Assembly: GCA_021772615.1 (NCBI GenBank)
Contig: JAJFLQ010000157.1
Coordinates: 29,916 to 93,915, forward strand
Origin: Verrucomicrobiota bacterium
Lineage (GTDB): Bacteria > Verrucomicrobiota > Lentisphaeria > JABSQK01 > JAJFLO01
Reading direction: 5' to 3'
DNA: 64,000 nucleotides
The stretch's first letter is position 1, and every line of letters begins with the position of its first letter. The position numbers and the translations under genes were made by a program. Below the pieces are notes generated by a model. The model did no database searches, was not told where the DNA came from, and worked only from the letters and a program-made list of their open reading frames with translations. Positions 9,901 through 20,000 of the stretch are shown here, piece by piece.

Positions 9901-12900
9901 TAAGCTGACCCAGCATCCGGAGAACAGACACGACGCTGTCCTGGCCGTAAAAACAAACGGAACCGGCAAGGTGCGGCCTCTCTCCGAGTATGATCGATAT
10001 CATCCTGCTGCACGATGCACCGGGACCCATCTCTATAAAATACCGCACACCGTCTGCGTACGCGCGCTCAATAACAGCGGGAAAATCCATTCGGTTCATC
10101 GCCTGGCTTACGATTGTTTCGGCAGCGTTATTGCTGGTCACGTCATAAGCCTTCTGCCACGCCATACTGTAAAAACGGGTATCCGGCGGCGGTGTCGTTT
10201 CGAGCAAATGAAGATCGCGATACCGGTCCTCGACAACACGGGCTACTTCGCAATGCACAGTCGGCGCTCCGAAAATCGGATGGAATCGACAGTTCAGTTG
10301 GTTGACCAGCTCTTCCACTTCCTCCTCATCGCCACCGATTACGCATTCGCCAGGTGTGTTCACAATCAACAAATACACGCGCGACCGCGACTGCAGCAGG
10401 TCGATCACCTGGGCCGCCGGGCAGTCGAGGACGCCCACAGCCCAACGAATCTCGACATCCGCCGGTACCGACCAGGTGTCGCGGACCGCACGGCATTCGC
10501 CTACCAGATCTCTGGAAAACAATGTCGATGCATTCATTCGCCGCACGACCTCGTCGCGATCCGACCACACGCCGAGCGCTACCAGTCCCGTGGACTCACC
10601 CAGGCTGTAACCGATAATGGCATCGGCGCGAATACCCAGGGAATGCATGATTTCCGTGGTCAGCGCGCCGAGGAAGACCTGGCCGGAAATCATCGCCTTG
10701 TAATCGTACGCGGGCTTCCGCGCCGCGCCGCCATCCCAGAAATGGTCGGGCACGAATTGATCACGCAGGTAAAGGCTTTCCCGGTCGTGTGCACGAAAGA
10801 TACCGGGCCAGCTGATCGACAACTCCCTTCCCATACCATGAAAATGGTTACCCGAGCCAGGAAAGACGAACGCAAGGTCACCGGTGTTACCCATGGGGTC
10901 GGGATTGAAGAATATCCTGTTTTGAACACCGCATTGAGCGGCGCCGTCGCGAACGGCCTGGTCCGCGCGGGTAAGCAACCGCTTCAATTCCCCGTGATCA
11001 CGGGCAAGCAGTGCCAGGCCAACCGGGGTGGTGCCCGTATGGCCGTGTGTATGCCACCACATGGCGGCAAGCGACTCTATCGATCGGGTTGTGTCTGCTT
11101 CACGCATCGTTGCCAGCGCCGCGATCCTGGCGCGGACGTCGGCGCTGTCTACACCTTCTATCGCGAACAAGGCCTCGTTCCAGTTGCCAAGTGGACGTCT
11201 ACGATCACTATCGATATCAGCGGGAGGATTGTCATCGTACCCTTCGAGTACCAGATGCGTACAATTCCCGTCGATCCCGAGAACGTTTACCGCGGCGCGG
11301 CGCGGGCCGTCAGCCCGGTTTCGCAACCAGTACTGCGGCGCACGGACAGGAATGAAGCCGGCGTCACGCAGGGTAGAAGGGAATGCCTCGGAGTTGCGTA
11401 TGCCCGGCACAATCTCCTGGTAAAGGCAAAGCGCTGTCTTTACGACCGATGCCAGTCCGGACGCTGCGCCGGAATGACCGATATCGGCCTTGGCGCTGCC
11501 CAGAAATCGCGAAGACTCACATCCTTCAAAGACATCGATCATGGCATCGCTTTCGACATGATCCTCCGCAGCGAATCCGCTGCCGTTGGCCTCGACCAAT
11601 TGAATGGAGGCAGGGTCGACTGCGGCGTCCCGATAGGCACGTGCCATCGCTCGTCCGCAGGTGGCGGTCGCCGGAGTAATACCGTTGGTATCGTAGCCGC
11701 TGGCGCCGCCGACGCCGCGTATAACGGCGTAGATACGGTCGCCGTCGCGGATCACGTCGTCAAGGCGCCGCAGCACAACCGCCGCTGCGCCTTCGCCGGG
11801 CACCGTACCGTCAGCGTTTGTATCGAACGGGCACGTTCGGCCCGAGCGCGAGAACGGTCGGTCGGCGTCCGTATTCAGTATCGATCGTATGTCGCCGTTC
11901 AGATCGACAGCACCAACCATCGCCCGATCGATCTCACCGGACTGAAGCGCGCGCAATGCGACTTCCAGCGCGCGGATACCGGAGTTTTCCTCGCCCGACA
12001 CGGTATGGCTCGGCCCGCCAACCCGGAATTCGCGCGCAATCCGGCTCGCAACAATGCCTCCGAGCGCGCCCATGGTTCGATCGGCTGTCAATGCCGGACC
12101 TGCGGCGTCACGTAATGCCGACAGCCATTCCGAAAATGCTGTCGGTGTCGCGCCGGCGTCGCGCCGACTGCGAACCGCGTCGACATCGTTCTGCAGCGAC
12201 CAGCGGAAATGAAAATTTGTTGTTGCCAGGTCCAGGCCGATACCGATAAAAACACCTGTTCGAAGCCCCTGTGCGCTATCATAATCGGCGTCCTCGAGTG
12301 CGCCCGCGGCGACCTGGAGCATCACAAGCTGCTGCGGCAGCATTGCCTTCAACTCGTTCGGCGGAATACGATATTTGCCCAGCGGGACCCGTGCGTTGCG
12401 AATATAAAATCCTTTGATGCCGTCGGTATCGTATCCGGCAGCGCGAAACCAGTCCTGTGATGTTGCGCCCCACCAGCCCCGGTTGAAAGCAGGCTCGATG
12501 CGCACGCTCGAACCCAGTACGCGTTCCTGAAACGCCCGTAGGCCAATCCATTGGCCAAAGGCGGCATCCATACCAACGATTGCCACCGCCGCGGGCGCCC
12601 CAGCTTTGGTCTTCGGACGCTTGCGCTTCGTCTTCGTCGTCGGCACCGCAGCTGATGTGTACGCTTCTATCAACACATGCGCATTGATACCGCCGAAACC
12701 GAAAGCATTTACCGCAGCTCGCCGCGGTCCATCCTGCGGCGTGGACCATCCGCGCGCCGACCCAAGGACCTCGAATGGCGACCCGGCGAAATCAAGTCGA
12801 TCGTGCGGGCGATTGAAATTTGCAGTTGGCGGCAAGGTTTCGTGTTTCAGGGCCAACAGTGTTTTAATCAGACCGGCCGCGCCGGCGCCGGTGAGAAGAT

Positions 12901-13990
12901 GACCGACGTTCGACTTCACTGAACCGATCACACATTTCTCGTCGCGCGGTCGAGCGTCACCCCACAACGCATTGAGGCTGTCGAACTCGACTTTGTCGCC
13001 CAGGGGTGTACCGGTTGCGTGGCACTCTACCAACTGCACGCTCTGCGGATCGATTCCGGTGCGCTCATAGACCGGCCGCATGGCCCGTAGCTGCCCCTCC
13101 GAACTGGGTGCAAGCAGATTTCCTTCAATATCGTTTGAAAGACCGATGCCGCGGATCACTGCGTACACATGATCACCGTCGCGAACCGCATCCTCAAGGC
13201 GCTTGATTACTACGATACCAGCGCCCTCGCCGACAACCAGCCCATCGCCCAATGCGTCGAACGGCGCGCATTTCCCGCGAGCGGAGAGGGCGTGCAATTG
13301 CGTGAATCCCATCTGCGTGTACAGCGAATCCGCTCGTGACACGCCGCCGGTGAGCATGGCATCTGCGCGGCCTGACTGCAGTTCGTCAACCGCCAGCTTC
13401 AGGGCGTACAGCGATGATGCACATGCGGCATCCAGGGTATAACTGCCGCCGCCGAGTCCCAATGCTTCGGCCAGAATACCACCGGGCAGCCCGGTGACAT
13501 AACGGTTGATCGCTGCAGTCGTACCAAAGGTGTCTTCTGCGGGCAGGTCCGGTGAGAGTTCGCGCAGTGATGTTCCCAGAATTTCGCGTGCGAGCGCCGA
13601 TGAGGTTGCCGTGGGAAGGGCTATGTTACCGAGAATAACGCCGATTCTCTGGCGATCGACACCGGTCATCTTTGCGTCGTCAAAGGCACCACGACCGGCG
13701 TGCAGGACAAAATGATGCATCAGATCAAGTTGTCGAATTCGCGCCGTCTCAATACTGAGTCCGCTGCAATTGAGGTCAAAATCCTCGATAAAACAACCAG
13801 TCTTCGAATACACCTTATCCGGTTTAACACCGTCGGCATCATAGACGGTTTCCGGATCGACGCACCAACGGCCCGGGGGAACGATTCGCGATGCATCGCG
13901 GCCGGACCGGACGTTTTGCCAGAATTGATCCAGCGTTTGAGCGCCGGGGAAGATACCGCCGATACCGACGATCGCTATAGGACTTTCCAT
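6992..13990 (-). CDS. pfaC: PfaC-like PUFA synthase subunit: KS-CLF-AT-DH region
   Basis: Giant iterative PUFA synthase subunit. Numbering from ATG 13990: ketosynthase (about 1-445; Cys190 in DAACASS, His324 in ECHATGT, His364 in NVGHL); chain-length-factor-like second KS (about 465-915), where the nucleophile position reads SGEENSG, so Cys is replaced by Glu; acyltransferase (about 1035-1380; Ser1129 in GYSLGES); an Ala/Pro linker; then four hot-dog folds from about 1565 to the end, i.e. two FabA-like dehydratase pairs. The AT carried here corresponds to a separate PfaB in Shewanella; KS-CLF-AT-DH-DH is as I recall myxobacterial Pfa3, but the C-terminal acylglycerol-phosphate acyltransferase of that protein is missing. 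A TTG at 14065 would add 25 unconserved residues; the KS begins at MESPIAIVG, so I prefer 13990. Confidence 0.9.
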   Translation of the reverse strand: MESPIAIVGIGGIFPGAQTLDQFWQNVRSGRDASRIVPPGRWCVDPETVYDADGVKPDKVYSKTGCFIEDFDLNCSGLSIETARIRQLDLMHHFVLHAGRGAFDDAKMTGVDRQRIGVILGNIALPTATSSALAREILGTSLRELSPDLPAEDTFGTTAAINRYVTGLPGGILAEALGLGGGSYTLDAACASSLYALKLAVDELQSGRADAMLTGGVSRADSLYTQMGFTQLHALSARGKCAPFDALGDGLVVGEGAGIVVIKRLEDAVRDGDHVYAVIRGIGLSNDIEGNLLAPSSEGQLRAMRPVYERTGIDPQSVQLVECHATGTPLGDKVEFDSLNALWGDARPRDEKCVIGSVKSNVGHLLTGAGAAGLIKTLLALKHETLPPTANFNRPHDRLDFAGSPFEVLGSARGWSTPQDGPRRAAVNAFGFGGINAHVLIEAYTSAAVPTTKTKRKRPKTKAGAPAAVAIVGMDAAFGQWIGLRAFQERVLGSSVRIEPAFNRGWWGATSQDWFRAAGYDTDGIKGFYIRNARVPLGKYRIPPNELKAMLPQQLVMLQVAAGALEDADYDSAQGLRTGVFIGIGLDLATTNFHFRWSLQNDVDAVRSRRDAGATPTAFSEWLSALRDAAGPALTADRTMGALGGIVASRIAREFRVGGPSHTVSGEENSGIRALEVALRALQSGEIDRAMVGAVDLNGDIRSILNTDADRPFSRSGRTCPFDTNADGTVPGEGAAAVVLRRLDDVIRDGDRIYAVIRGVGGASGYDTNGITPATATCGRAMARAYRDAAVDPASIQLVEANGSGFAAEDHVESDAMIDVFEGCESSRFLGSAKADIGHSGAASGLASVVKTALCLYQEIVPGIRNSEAFPSTLRDAGFIPVRAPQYWLRNRADGPRRAAVNVLGIDGNCTHLVLEGYDDNPPADIDSDRRRPLGNWNEALFAIEGVDSADVRARIAALATMREADTTRSIESLAAMWWHTHGHTGTTPVGLALLARDHGELKRLLTRADQAVRDGAAQCGVQNRIFFNPDPMGNTGDLAFVFPGSGNHFHGMGRELSISWPGIFRAHDRESLYLRDQFVPDHFWDGGAARKPAYDYKAMISGQVFLGALTTEIMHSLGIRADAIIGYSLGESTGLVALGVWSDRDEVVRRMNASTLFSRDLVGECRAVRDTWSVPADVEIRWAVGVLDCPAAQVIDLLQSRSRVYLLIVNTPGECVIGGDEEEVEELVNQLNCRFHPIFGAPTVHCEVARVVEDRYRDLHLLETTPPPDTRFYSMAWQKAYDVTSNNAAETIVSQAMNRMDFPAVIERAYADGVRYFIEMGPGASCSRMISIILGERPHLAGSVCFYGQDSVVSVLRMLGQLIADRYPVDLGHIYDTIANGEEMQAAADIRFVSVPTDAPGFDVPKAPLPLQIEPVVKSPARPTSAPAVAAAALSPAVAESSSPAAGYAPLIREIAAADTANVRAHSQYLQFSNEVSKSMSNTLAFQMQLLESMIGSDEPVPSIGIITEAAVADVTAETTPASAGGSPAAPYRATVTPASPPVPQQPASAPASRNGRKPVLDRDMCMEFAIGSIAKVLGPEFAPIDAHPTRVRLPDEPLMLVDRILEIDGTPRSMGSGRVVTEHDVLHDGWYLDNGRIPTCVAVEAGQADLFLSGYLGIDFETKGLAVYRLLDADVIFHDALPQPGAVIHYDIRIDHFFRQGETYLFRFNFDSTVAGQPLMTMRNGCAGFFTEAALAAGKGIVHTKMQLQPMPGKRPDDWRELVPMCVESYDDDQIAALRQGDFVQCFGPAFAAIDVSDPLILPSGRMKLVDRVLNLDPAGGRFGLGSIRAQADIHPDDWFLTCHFVDDRVMPGTLMYECCLHTLRIFLMRMGWIVDKKDTVFEPVIGIRSRLKCRGQVLETTKHADYEITLKEIGYDPEPYVLADALMYSDDKQIVEIIDMSVRLSGMTRQKIERMWLTENETITAPLSRRKPAIYTNEQILAFAIGKPSEAFGDRYRVFDEERLIARLPGPPYKFLDRITEVNAEAWVLKAGGSVEGQYDVPPDEWYFAENRQGMPFAVLLEIALQPCGWFAAYLGSALTNDVDMHFRNLGGDAVQTRLVTPATGILTINIDITSVANSGGMIIQHFNFNVSDAAGTLYKGITNFGFFTREALANQLGVRDAAVYAPTAAERTCTPAFDYPTKAPYPGDMMRMLDRITVFDPSGGPHGCGVIQGTKAVDRKDWFFDAHFYQDPVCPGSLGLESFLQLLKVVAVRRWNLGPSAQLETVTLNRKHSWIYRGQVVPSNQLVTVDAVITQIDEENRMITADGYLSVDGLVIYQMTNFTLRVLD

Positions 13991-14093
13991 CTCACCAAAT
14001 CTCTGTTTATTGCGAAACCGGGACGGGTTGCCGGTCCCCGGACTGACTGTCAGCCGTTTGCGCAACGGAACGTTGCGGCGATGTCACACAGCT

Positions 14094-17000
14094 TTAAGCC
14101 GGGGCGGTTTCAGTATTATAGAGAATCGTGTTTTTCCGGAAAGCATTCAGCAGGGCCTTGTCCTGGTAGTAGCGGCACCCTTCGGCGCGCGCCACCAGCT
14201 GCCCCTGCCGATCGAGAAACTCGATATCGGCCGTGATTCCAGTAGCATGCCTGCCGGTAACGCAGATCACCGTACGCACGCCGTCAATCGGAAAATCCGT
14301 TTGAAATTGGCGATAGCCGGCAATTGCCGTCGGCAGGGCGGGAATCTTGTCCGATGCCTCGCTCCACAGGATGATCATTTGCAGACTGCTGTCCAGGGCC
14401 AGCGGATCGGACAGCCATTTCTGTCGAATCGGGGATTTGATCCAGGCAGCAGGCGCGGGCGCCGGTAAACACCAGCCGACAATGCCCTGCGAGGAAAATC
14501 CGTCGATACGGTCAATGCCAAAGAAATCCTTGCCGTGAAATAAACACGTACTCTCATAAATATTGCCGTTCGCCGGAAAATCATTCAATTCCGGTTCCTT
14601 TAGCTGCGGCCGCCCGGCCTCCAGCCTGGAGCGCAGACAAATCTCCGCTTCGCTCTGTACATCGGCCGCACTGCCCGATACCAGACAGAGGCGAACCGGC
14701 ACTCGAAATTCATCGCCGACCGGTCGAATGGGACCGGTTTCAAGCCGCAGACGAACCTGATCGACGGCATTCACCGCCACTCGTTTGTGCACTTGAAGGT
14801 TGGTGAACCCGCCGAACTTCAAACCAGGGTTGTTATGGATCGCACCCTGTGCCAGCCATTCAACGATGAGCGCCATTGGAAGAACGCCTTGATTATCGAT
14901 TACATGAGAGGCCAACACCGGTATTTCATCGATCGAAACAGTGCGTTCCATCGTTACCCGAAATACCGTGTTCTCAGGCTGCTTATCGGCAGACCTTGCA
15001 TCCAGACCGGAGGAGCCGGCTCCCAGAACTACAATCTCAGTGGGCTGACTGCCGCTTGCACCCAGCTCGCGCACCACAAACTCGGCGCCTGCTTCCAGAG
15101 GAATGAGTCCGACTTTTTCGCTTTCAAATACTTTCTTTAATGAGGGTGTAACCATTCCGCCGTCCCATGGCCCCCAGTTAAACGCGACTACGCGGCATGC
15201 GGCGTTGGACCGTGCCTGTTGCTGCGCAATCTTGTTTAGCACTTCATTCGCTACAGCGTAGTCGATCTGACCAGTTCGGCCGTAACGGCCTGTGGTCGAT
15301 GAAAATAATGCCATGAATTTCAGGTCTTTCGGGTTCACAGCCGCGAGCAACGCCATCTGCCCGTCCACTTTGGTAGAATAGACCAACTCAAACTGTTCCG
15401 GCGTTTTCTCCTCGATGCGACGATCGGCCAGTACGCCGGCGCCGTGGATCAGGCCTCGAATCGTGCCGTGCTCGCGGACGACGGCGTTCACCGCTTTTTT
15501 TACGGCGTTATGGTTTCGTACGTCTACCGACTTGTAAATCACAGTGGATCCGGCCGCTTCAATCCGTTGTAAATTCGAGCGGATCTCGCGATTGGCGGCG
15601 ATTTTTCGGTAACGGTTCTCGATCTCCTTCGGCGCCATCTTTGTCTTTGCCCGCTTGACTATTGCCCCCTTGATCGCGCCCTCTGTATCCAGTTTGCTCA
15701 GCCACGCCGGCTCATCGCGCGGGATCGCACTGCGCCCGAACAGGACCAGCGTCGGTTGCCATTTGCGAGCCAGCGCCACGGCAACCTCAGCAGTGATACC
15801 TCTGGCGCCACCTGAAATTAGCACCACATCGTTCTTCTGGAGATTGTTGCCGTTCGCCAACGGGTCAAGCGGAACCAGGGCCAGCTCAAGGCTCTGCCTG
15901 CCTCCTGCCGAAATTCCCACCTCGACAGGACCGATTGTAAGCAATTCGTCGGCAATCGCAATCGCTACGTCATCAAGCTTCTTTGGATCAGGCGGTTCGA
16001 GATCGATCGCCTTACAATGAACCTCCGGCCACTCGTGGCTTGCGGTTTTGGACATGCCTGCGAGTCCGCCCGATAGTGGGTCGCTGATGCCGTTCAACCC
16101 GTTTATGCCGAACACACCGTCGAGTCGCGAAACCGTCGCGACCACGGTGCTGCCGGTTTGTCCGCGCTTGCGCAGTACCGGTCCGACCTGCTGTAGCAAC
16201 ATGAATGCGTTCTTCAGAAAGCGGTTGTCCGCCCCGGCCTTCGGGCTGAGAATCAGCAGGCCCGAAAGATCGTCCGGTATCGCGAGGTTGCCGACGTCGT
16301 CCGTGCTTATGAGTTCGGATTCGTATCCGCGATTCGCCAAGGTATCGACAATCTTCGCAGCAAGCTGCGACGCATCATCGGTGATCCAGATTCGTGCGTT
16401 CGCGGCAAGATCGACGGTATGCCGGGCGTCTCCGTCCAATTGTATGTGTTGTAATACGAGCCGTTCGATCGCTGTCGCCGTATTCTCCGTTGCCGGCTGT
16501 GTGTCATTCACCGATGCGTTGCCGGCCACGTTGACCGGTGCGGTATTGGCGGAAGCGCTGCTGAGATAATCGACGATGTGCTCAAGCGTGTGCAGCTCGC
16601 CCAGCTGCTCGGGGCCGACTGCTGGTGTACCGGGCAGGGCCTCCTGCAATGCCGAGAGGATCTCGACGCGTTTGATCGAATCGATGCCCAGATCCGCGTC
16701 CAGTCCCATCTCCAGGCTCAACATGTCCACCGGATAGCCCGTCTTCTCCGAGACCACTTGGAGCAGTGTCTCACGAATCTTGCCGTCTTCGACCGCCGAC
16801 GATGCCTCCGCTCCACCGGTCGTCGCCGCGCCTTGACCCGGTTCGGCTGCGAGAAATCCGACGATTTCACCGAGCGTACTCAGTGTACCAAGATGCTCCG
16901 GCCCGACCTGCGGCGCCTCGGGAAGCCGCTCATGAAGCTCCGAGAGGATCTCGACGCGCTTGATCGAATCAATGCCGAGATCGGCATCCATTCCCATATC

Positions 17001-20000
17001 CATTGTGAGCGTCTCTGCCGGATACCCGGTTTTGTCTGCGACTACTGCGACAAGTACGGATTCGATGTGAGCCCGTGCAGGCGCAGCGACCACTGAAGAT
17101 TCGCTGGATTCTGTGGGTGTACCGGTCGCTTCCGCGGTCAGAAATTCGACGATCTCGCTAAGGGTTTTCAATACGCCGAGGTGTTCGGGACCTACTTGAG
17201 GCGCCTCCGGTATCTTGTCGTGAAGCTCGGATAGGATCTCAACGCGTTTGATCGAGTCGATTCCCAGATCGGAATCCAAACCCATTTCCAGGCTTAGTGA
17301 GTCAACCGGGTACCCGGTTTTGTCTGCGACCACGTCCAGCAGCACGCGGGAAACACGGTCCTTGTCGACGCCGGTCGATGTCTGGGCTTTCGCCTTACGC
17401 TGGGTTCCGGGTGCGGCCTCTGCGTTGCCGGCACCGAGGTAGCCAACGATATGCCCGAGGGTGTGCAGGGCGCCGAGTTGCTCCGGCCCAACAGGCGGCG
17501 CCTCCGGAAGCTTTTCCTGAAGTGCTGAAAGAATCTCGACGCGCTTGATCGAATCGATACCCAGGTCCGCATCCAATCCCATATCAAGCGACAGTGTTTC
17601 TACCGGATATCCCGTTTTCTCTGAGATCACCTCAAACAGCACCGCCTCGATACGACTGCCGGATAACGGTGATGTGCCGACCGTCTGCGAATCCGATTGC
17701 ACCGTGCCGGTCGCTACCGTCTCAGGCATTGGCGCGGCGTGCGTTAAAGCCACCGGTGCCGGTGTAGGTTCCCGCGTTGAGGGCGGCGTGCTGTAGCTTG
17801 TTGACTGCGGCATGACGGCAGGGGCTGGCGCCGGGACGTCGGCAAACGCATGACTGCCGGTTCCGCCGAATGTGCGCAGGAGCTGCTGCTGCTGCTCTAT
17901 AAGCGCGTTGAGTGAGTGTTGTGCGGTTTCCTGTCCACTGAGAAAGCGGCCATGGAGTTCGGCTGTTTGTGTCTGAATCTGCTGCAGCGCAATCATGTTC
18001 TGCTGCGTTAATTTCAGCGCCTCGGTGAGCGAGCGGTTGCTCGCCGCAGGCAGACCCGCGGTCGAGGGCGCATTGACCGCCGCAAAGGCGCCGGCTGTGT
18101 GTGTTGGTGTATTCATATCCGTCCGTATACCGGGTTGTGAAGAATTGCTCCGCCGCTTGTCCGCGAGTGGATCGACCGAGACATTCGGTTGCGGTTCCGT
18201 CAGGTGCGAAGAGGCTTCTGGTGGTGCGCTCATCCGGGGTCGATTCGCTACAGATTTGGCGACGGCTCTGGAAGGGGCTTTTGTTTTTGGTTGAACGTAG
18301 TTTGCGCCGTTTAGTGACACAGTAAAACCAGGTTTTTCGCTGGGCTCGGGCTTGACCTGCCCGTCCCATTCACCCAGATCGACGGCGTATCCGAGAGAAG
18401 CCAGCTGCGCCAGGACGAGTCCCAGGCCAAGCATACTCGAGCGCCGGCCGGTAAAGGAGTCGATGGCGAAGCTCGAATGTGATTTCTCTTCCAGGATCGA
18501 TTTAATCATGCCGGTCAGGTGACTGGCGGGACCGACTTCGACGAATGTCCGGACGCCCTCTTCATACATCGTCTGGATCTGTTGGATAAACTCCACCGGG
18601 CGCACCAGCTGTTCGGACAGCAGCGCTTTCACCGCCGCCGCAGTCTGGGGATACTCCGTGCCGGTCGAGGTCGCGTACACAGGAATTCGAGGCGCTGAAA
18701 AACGAATTTTCTTCAACGCGTCCATAAAGGGTTTTTTCGCGTTCTCAACCCAGTTGCTGTGAAAGGCCGCGGAGACATTCAGCTGCTTGCAATGAATGCG
18801 CTTTTCCTTCAAAATGGCGATCGCTTTCTCAATTTCGGTGACGGCGCCGGACAACACGGTCTGGTTGGGCGCATTTTTGTTTGCTACAATAAGGTCCAAC
18901 CCTTCGCTCTTGATGACGGCCATCAACTTTTCTATAGACGAGCGTACCGCGAGCATGCCGCTTCGAATCTCGCCGGTTTCATCCATCAGCTGGCCCCGCA
19001 GCACCGACAGTTTGTGCAGTACCTTGTCCTTGTACACGCCGGACGCACACAATGCCACAAGTTCGCCGTAGCTATGGCCCGCCAGTGCGTCGGCATTAAT
19101 GCCAAATTGTGCGAGCACTTTGCTCATTCCCAGTCCGATCGCTCCGATCGCAGGCTGGGCGACACGGGTATTCTGCAATTGCGCCTGGTTTCGCTCGCGT
19201 TCTGCATCACTGAATTCGGGATGCGGATAAATGTAATCGGACAAGCGGCTGTTGAGCCACGTGTCTTTGAGGTCCTCAAACACAGCATTGGCCTCCGCCA
19301 GAACCTCCTGCATCTGCGGGAAGCGGCAGGCGATCTCGCGAAGCATACCACCGTATTGTGAGCCCTGGCCGGAGAAAACAAACCCGAGCTTGCCCGGCTT
19401 CGGCGTGGAACAGTAGTAAACGCCGTCTGGTGTCTGCCACGTTGCAGCGGTATTCCCCTTCAGCTGCGCAAGGGCTTTCTTGATGGATCCGCCGATATTG
19501 GCTGCTCCGTTTTCGATGACCATCGTCAATCGATGGGCCGCTGTCGGATTGAAGGCCGCGCGATTCGCCGCGGCCTGGTGGCGGAATGTCTTCCACGGTT
19601 GATCAGCCGGCCAGGCCGTTAGCGCAGCGGCCAACGCGTCTCGCGTGTTCGCGCTGAACGCCAGAACCTGTATATTGCCGTCCCAGTCGACCGTGTCTTT
19701 CACGGGTTTGTATTCCTCCAACACGCAATGAAAATTGCTGCCGCCAAAGCCAAACGCACTTACAGCAGCGCGGCGAGGGTGGCCGACGGGCGGCAACCAC
19801 GGCCGCTGGGAGGTATTGACGTAAAATGGTGTCTGCGTGGCAGCGAGAAGCTCCAGGGGTTGGTCGACCTTCATGGTCGGCGGCAACACTTTGTGGTGCA
19901 ACGCCAGAGCCGCCTTTATTACCCCGGCAACGCCCGCAGCGGCTTTCGTATGGCCAATCTGCGATTTAACGGATCCGAGCGCACACCACGTGCCTTCGCG

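Noticed and set aside
9833..12115. 760-residue plus-strand frame inside the pfaC-like gene
   Set aside because: It is antisense to CLF and AT domains with intact motifs, and the product has no recognisable domain.
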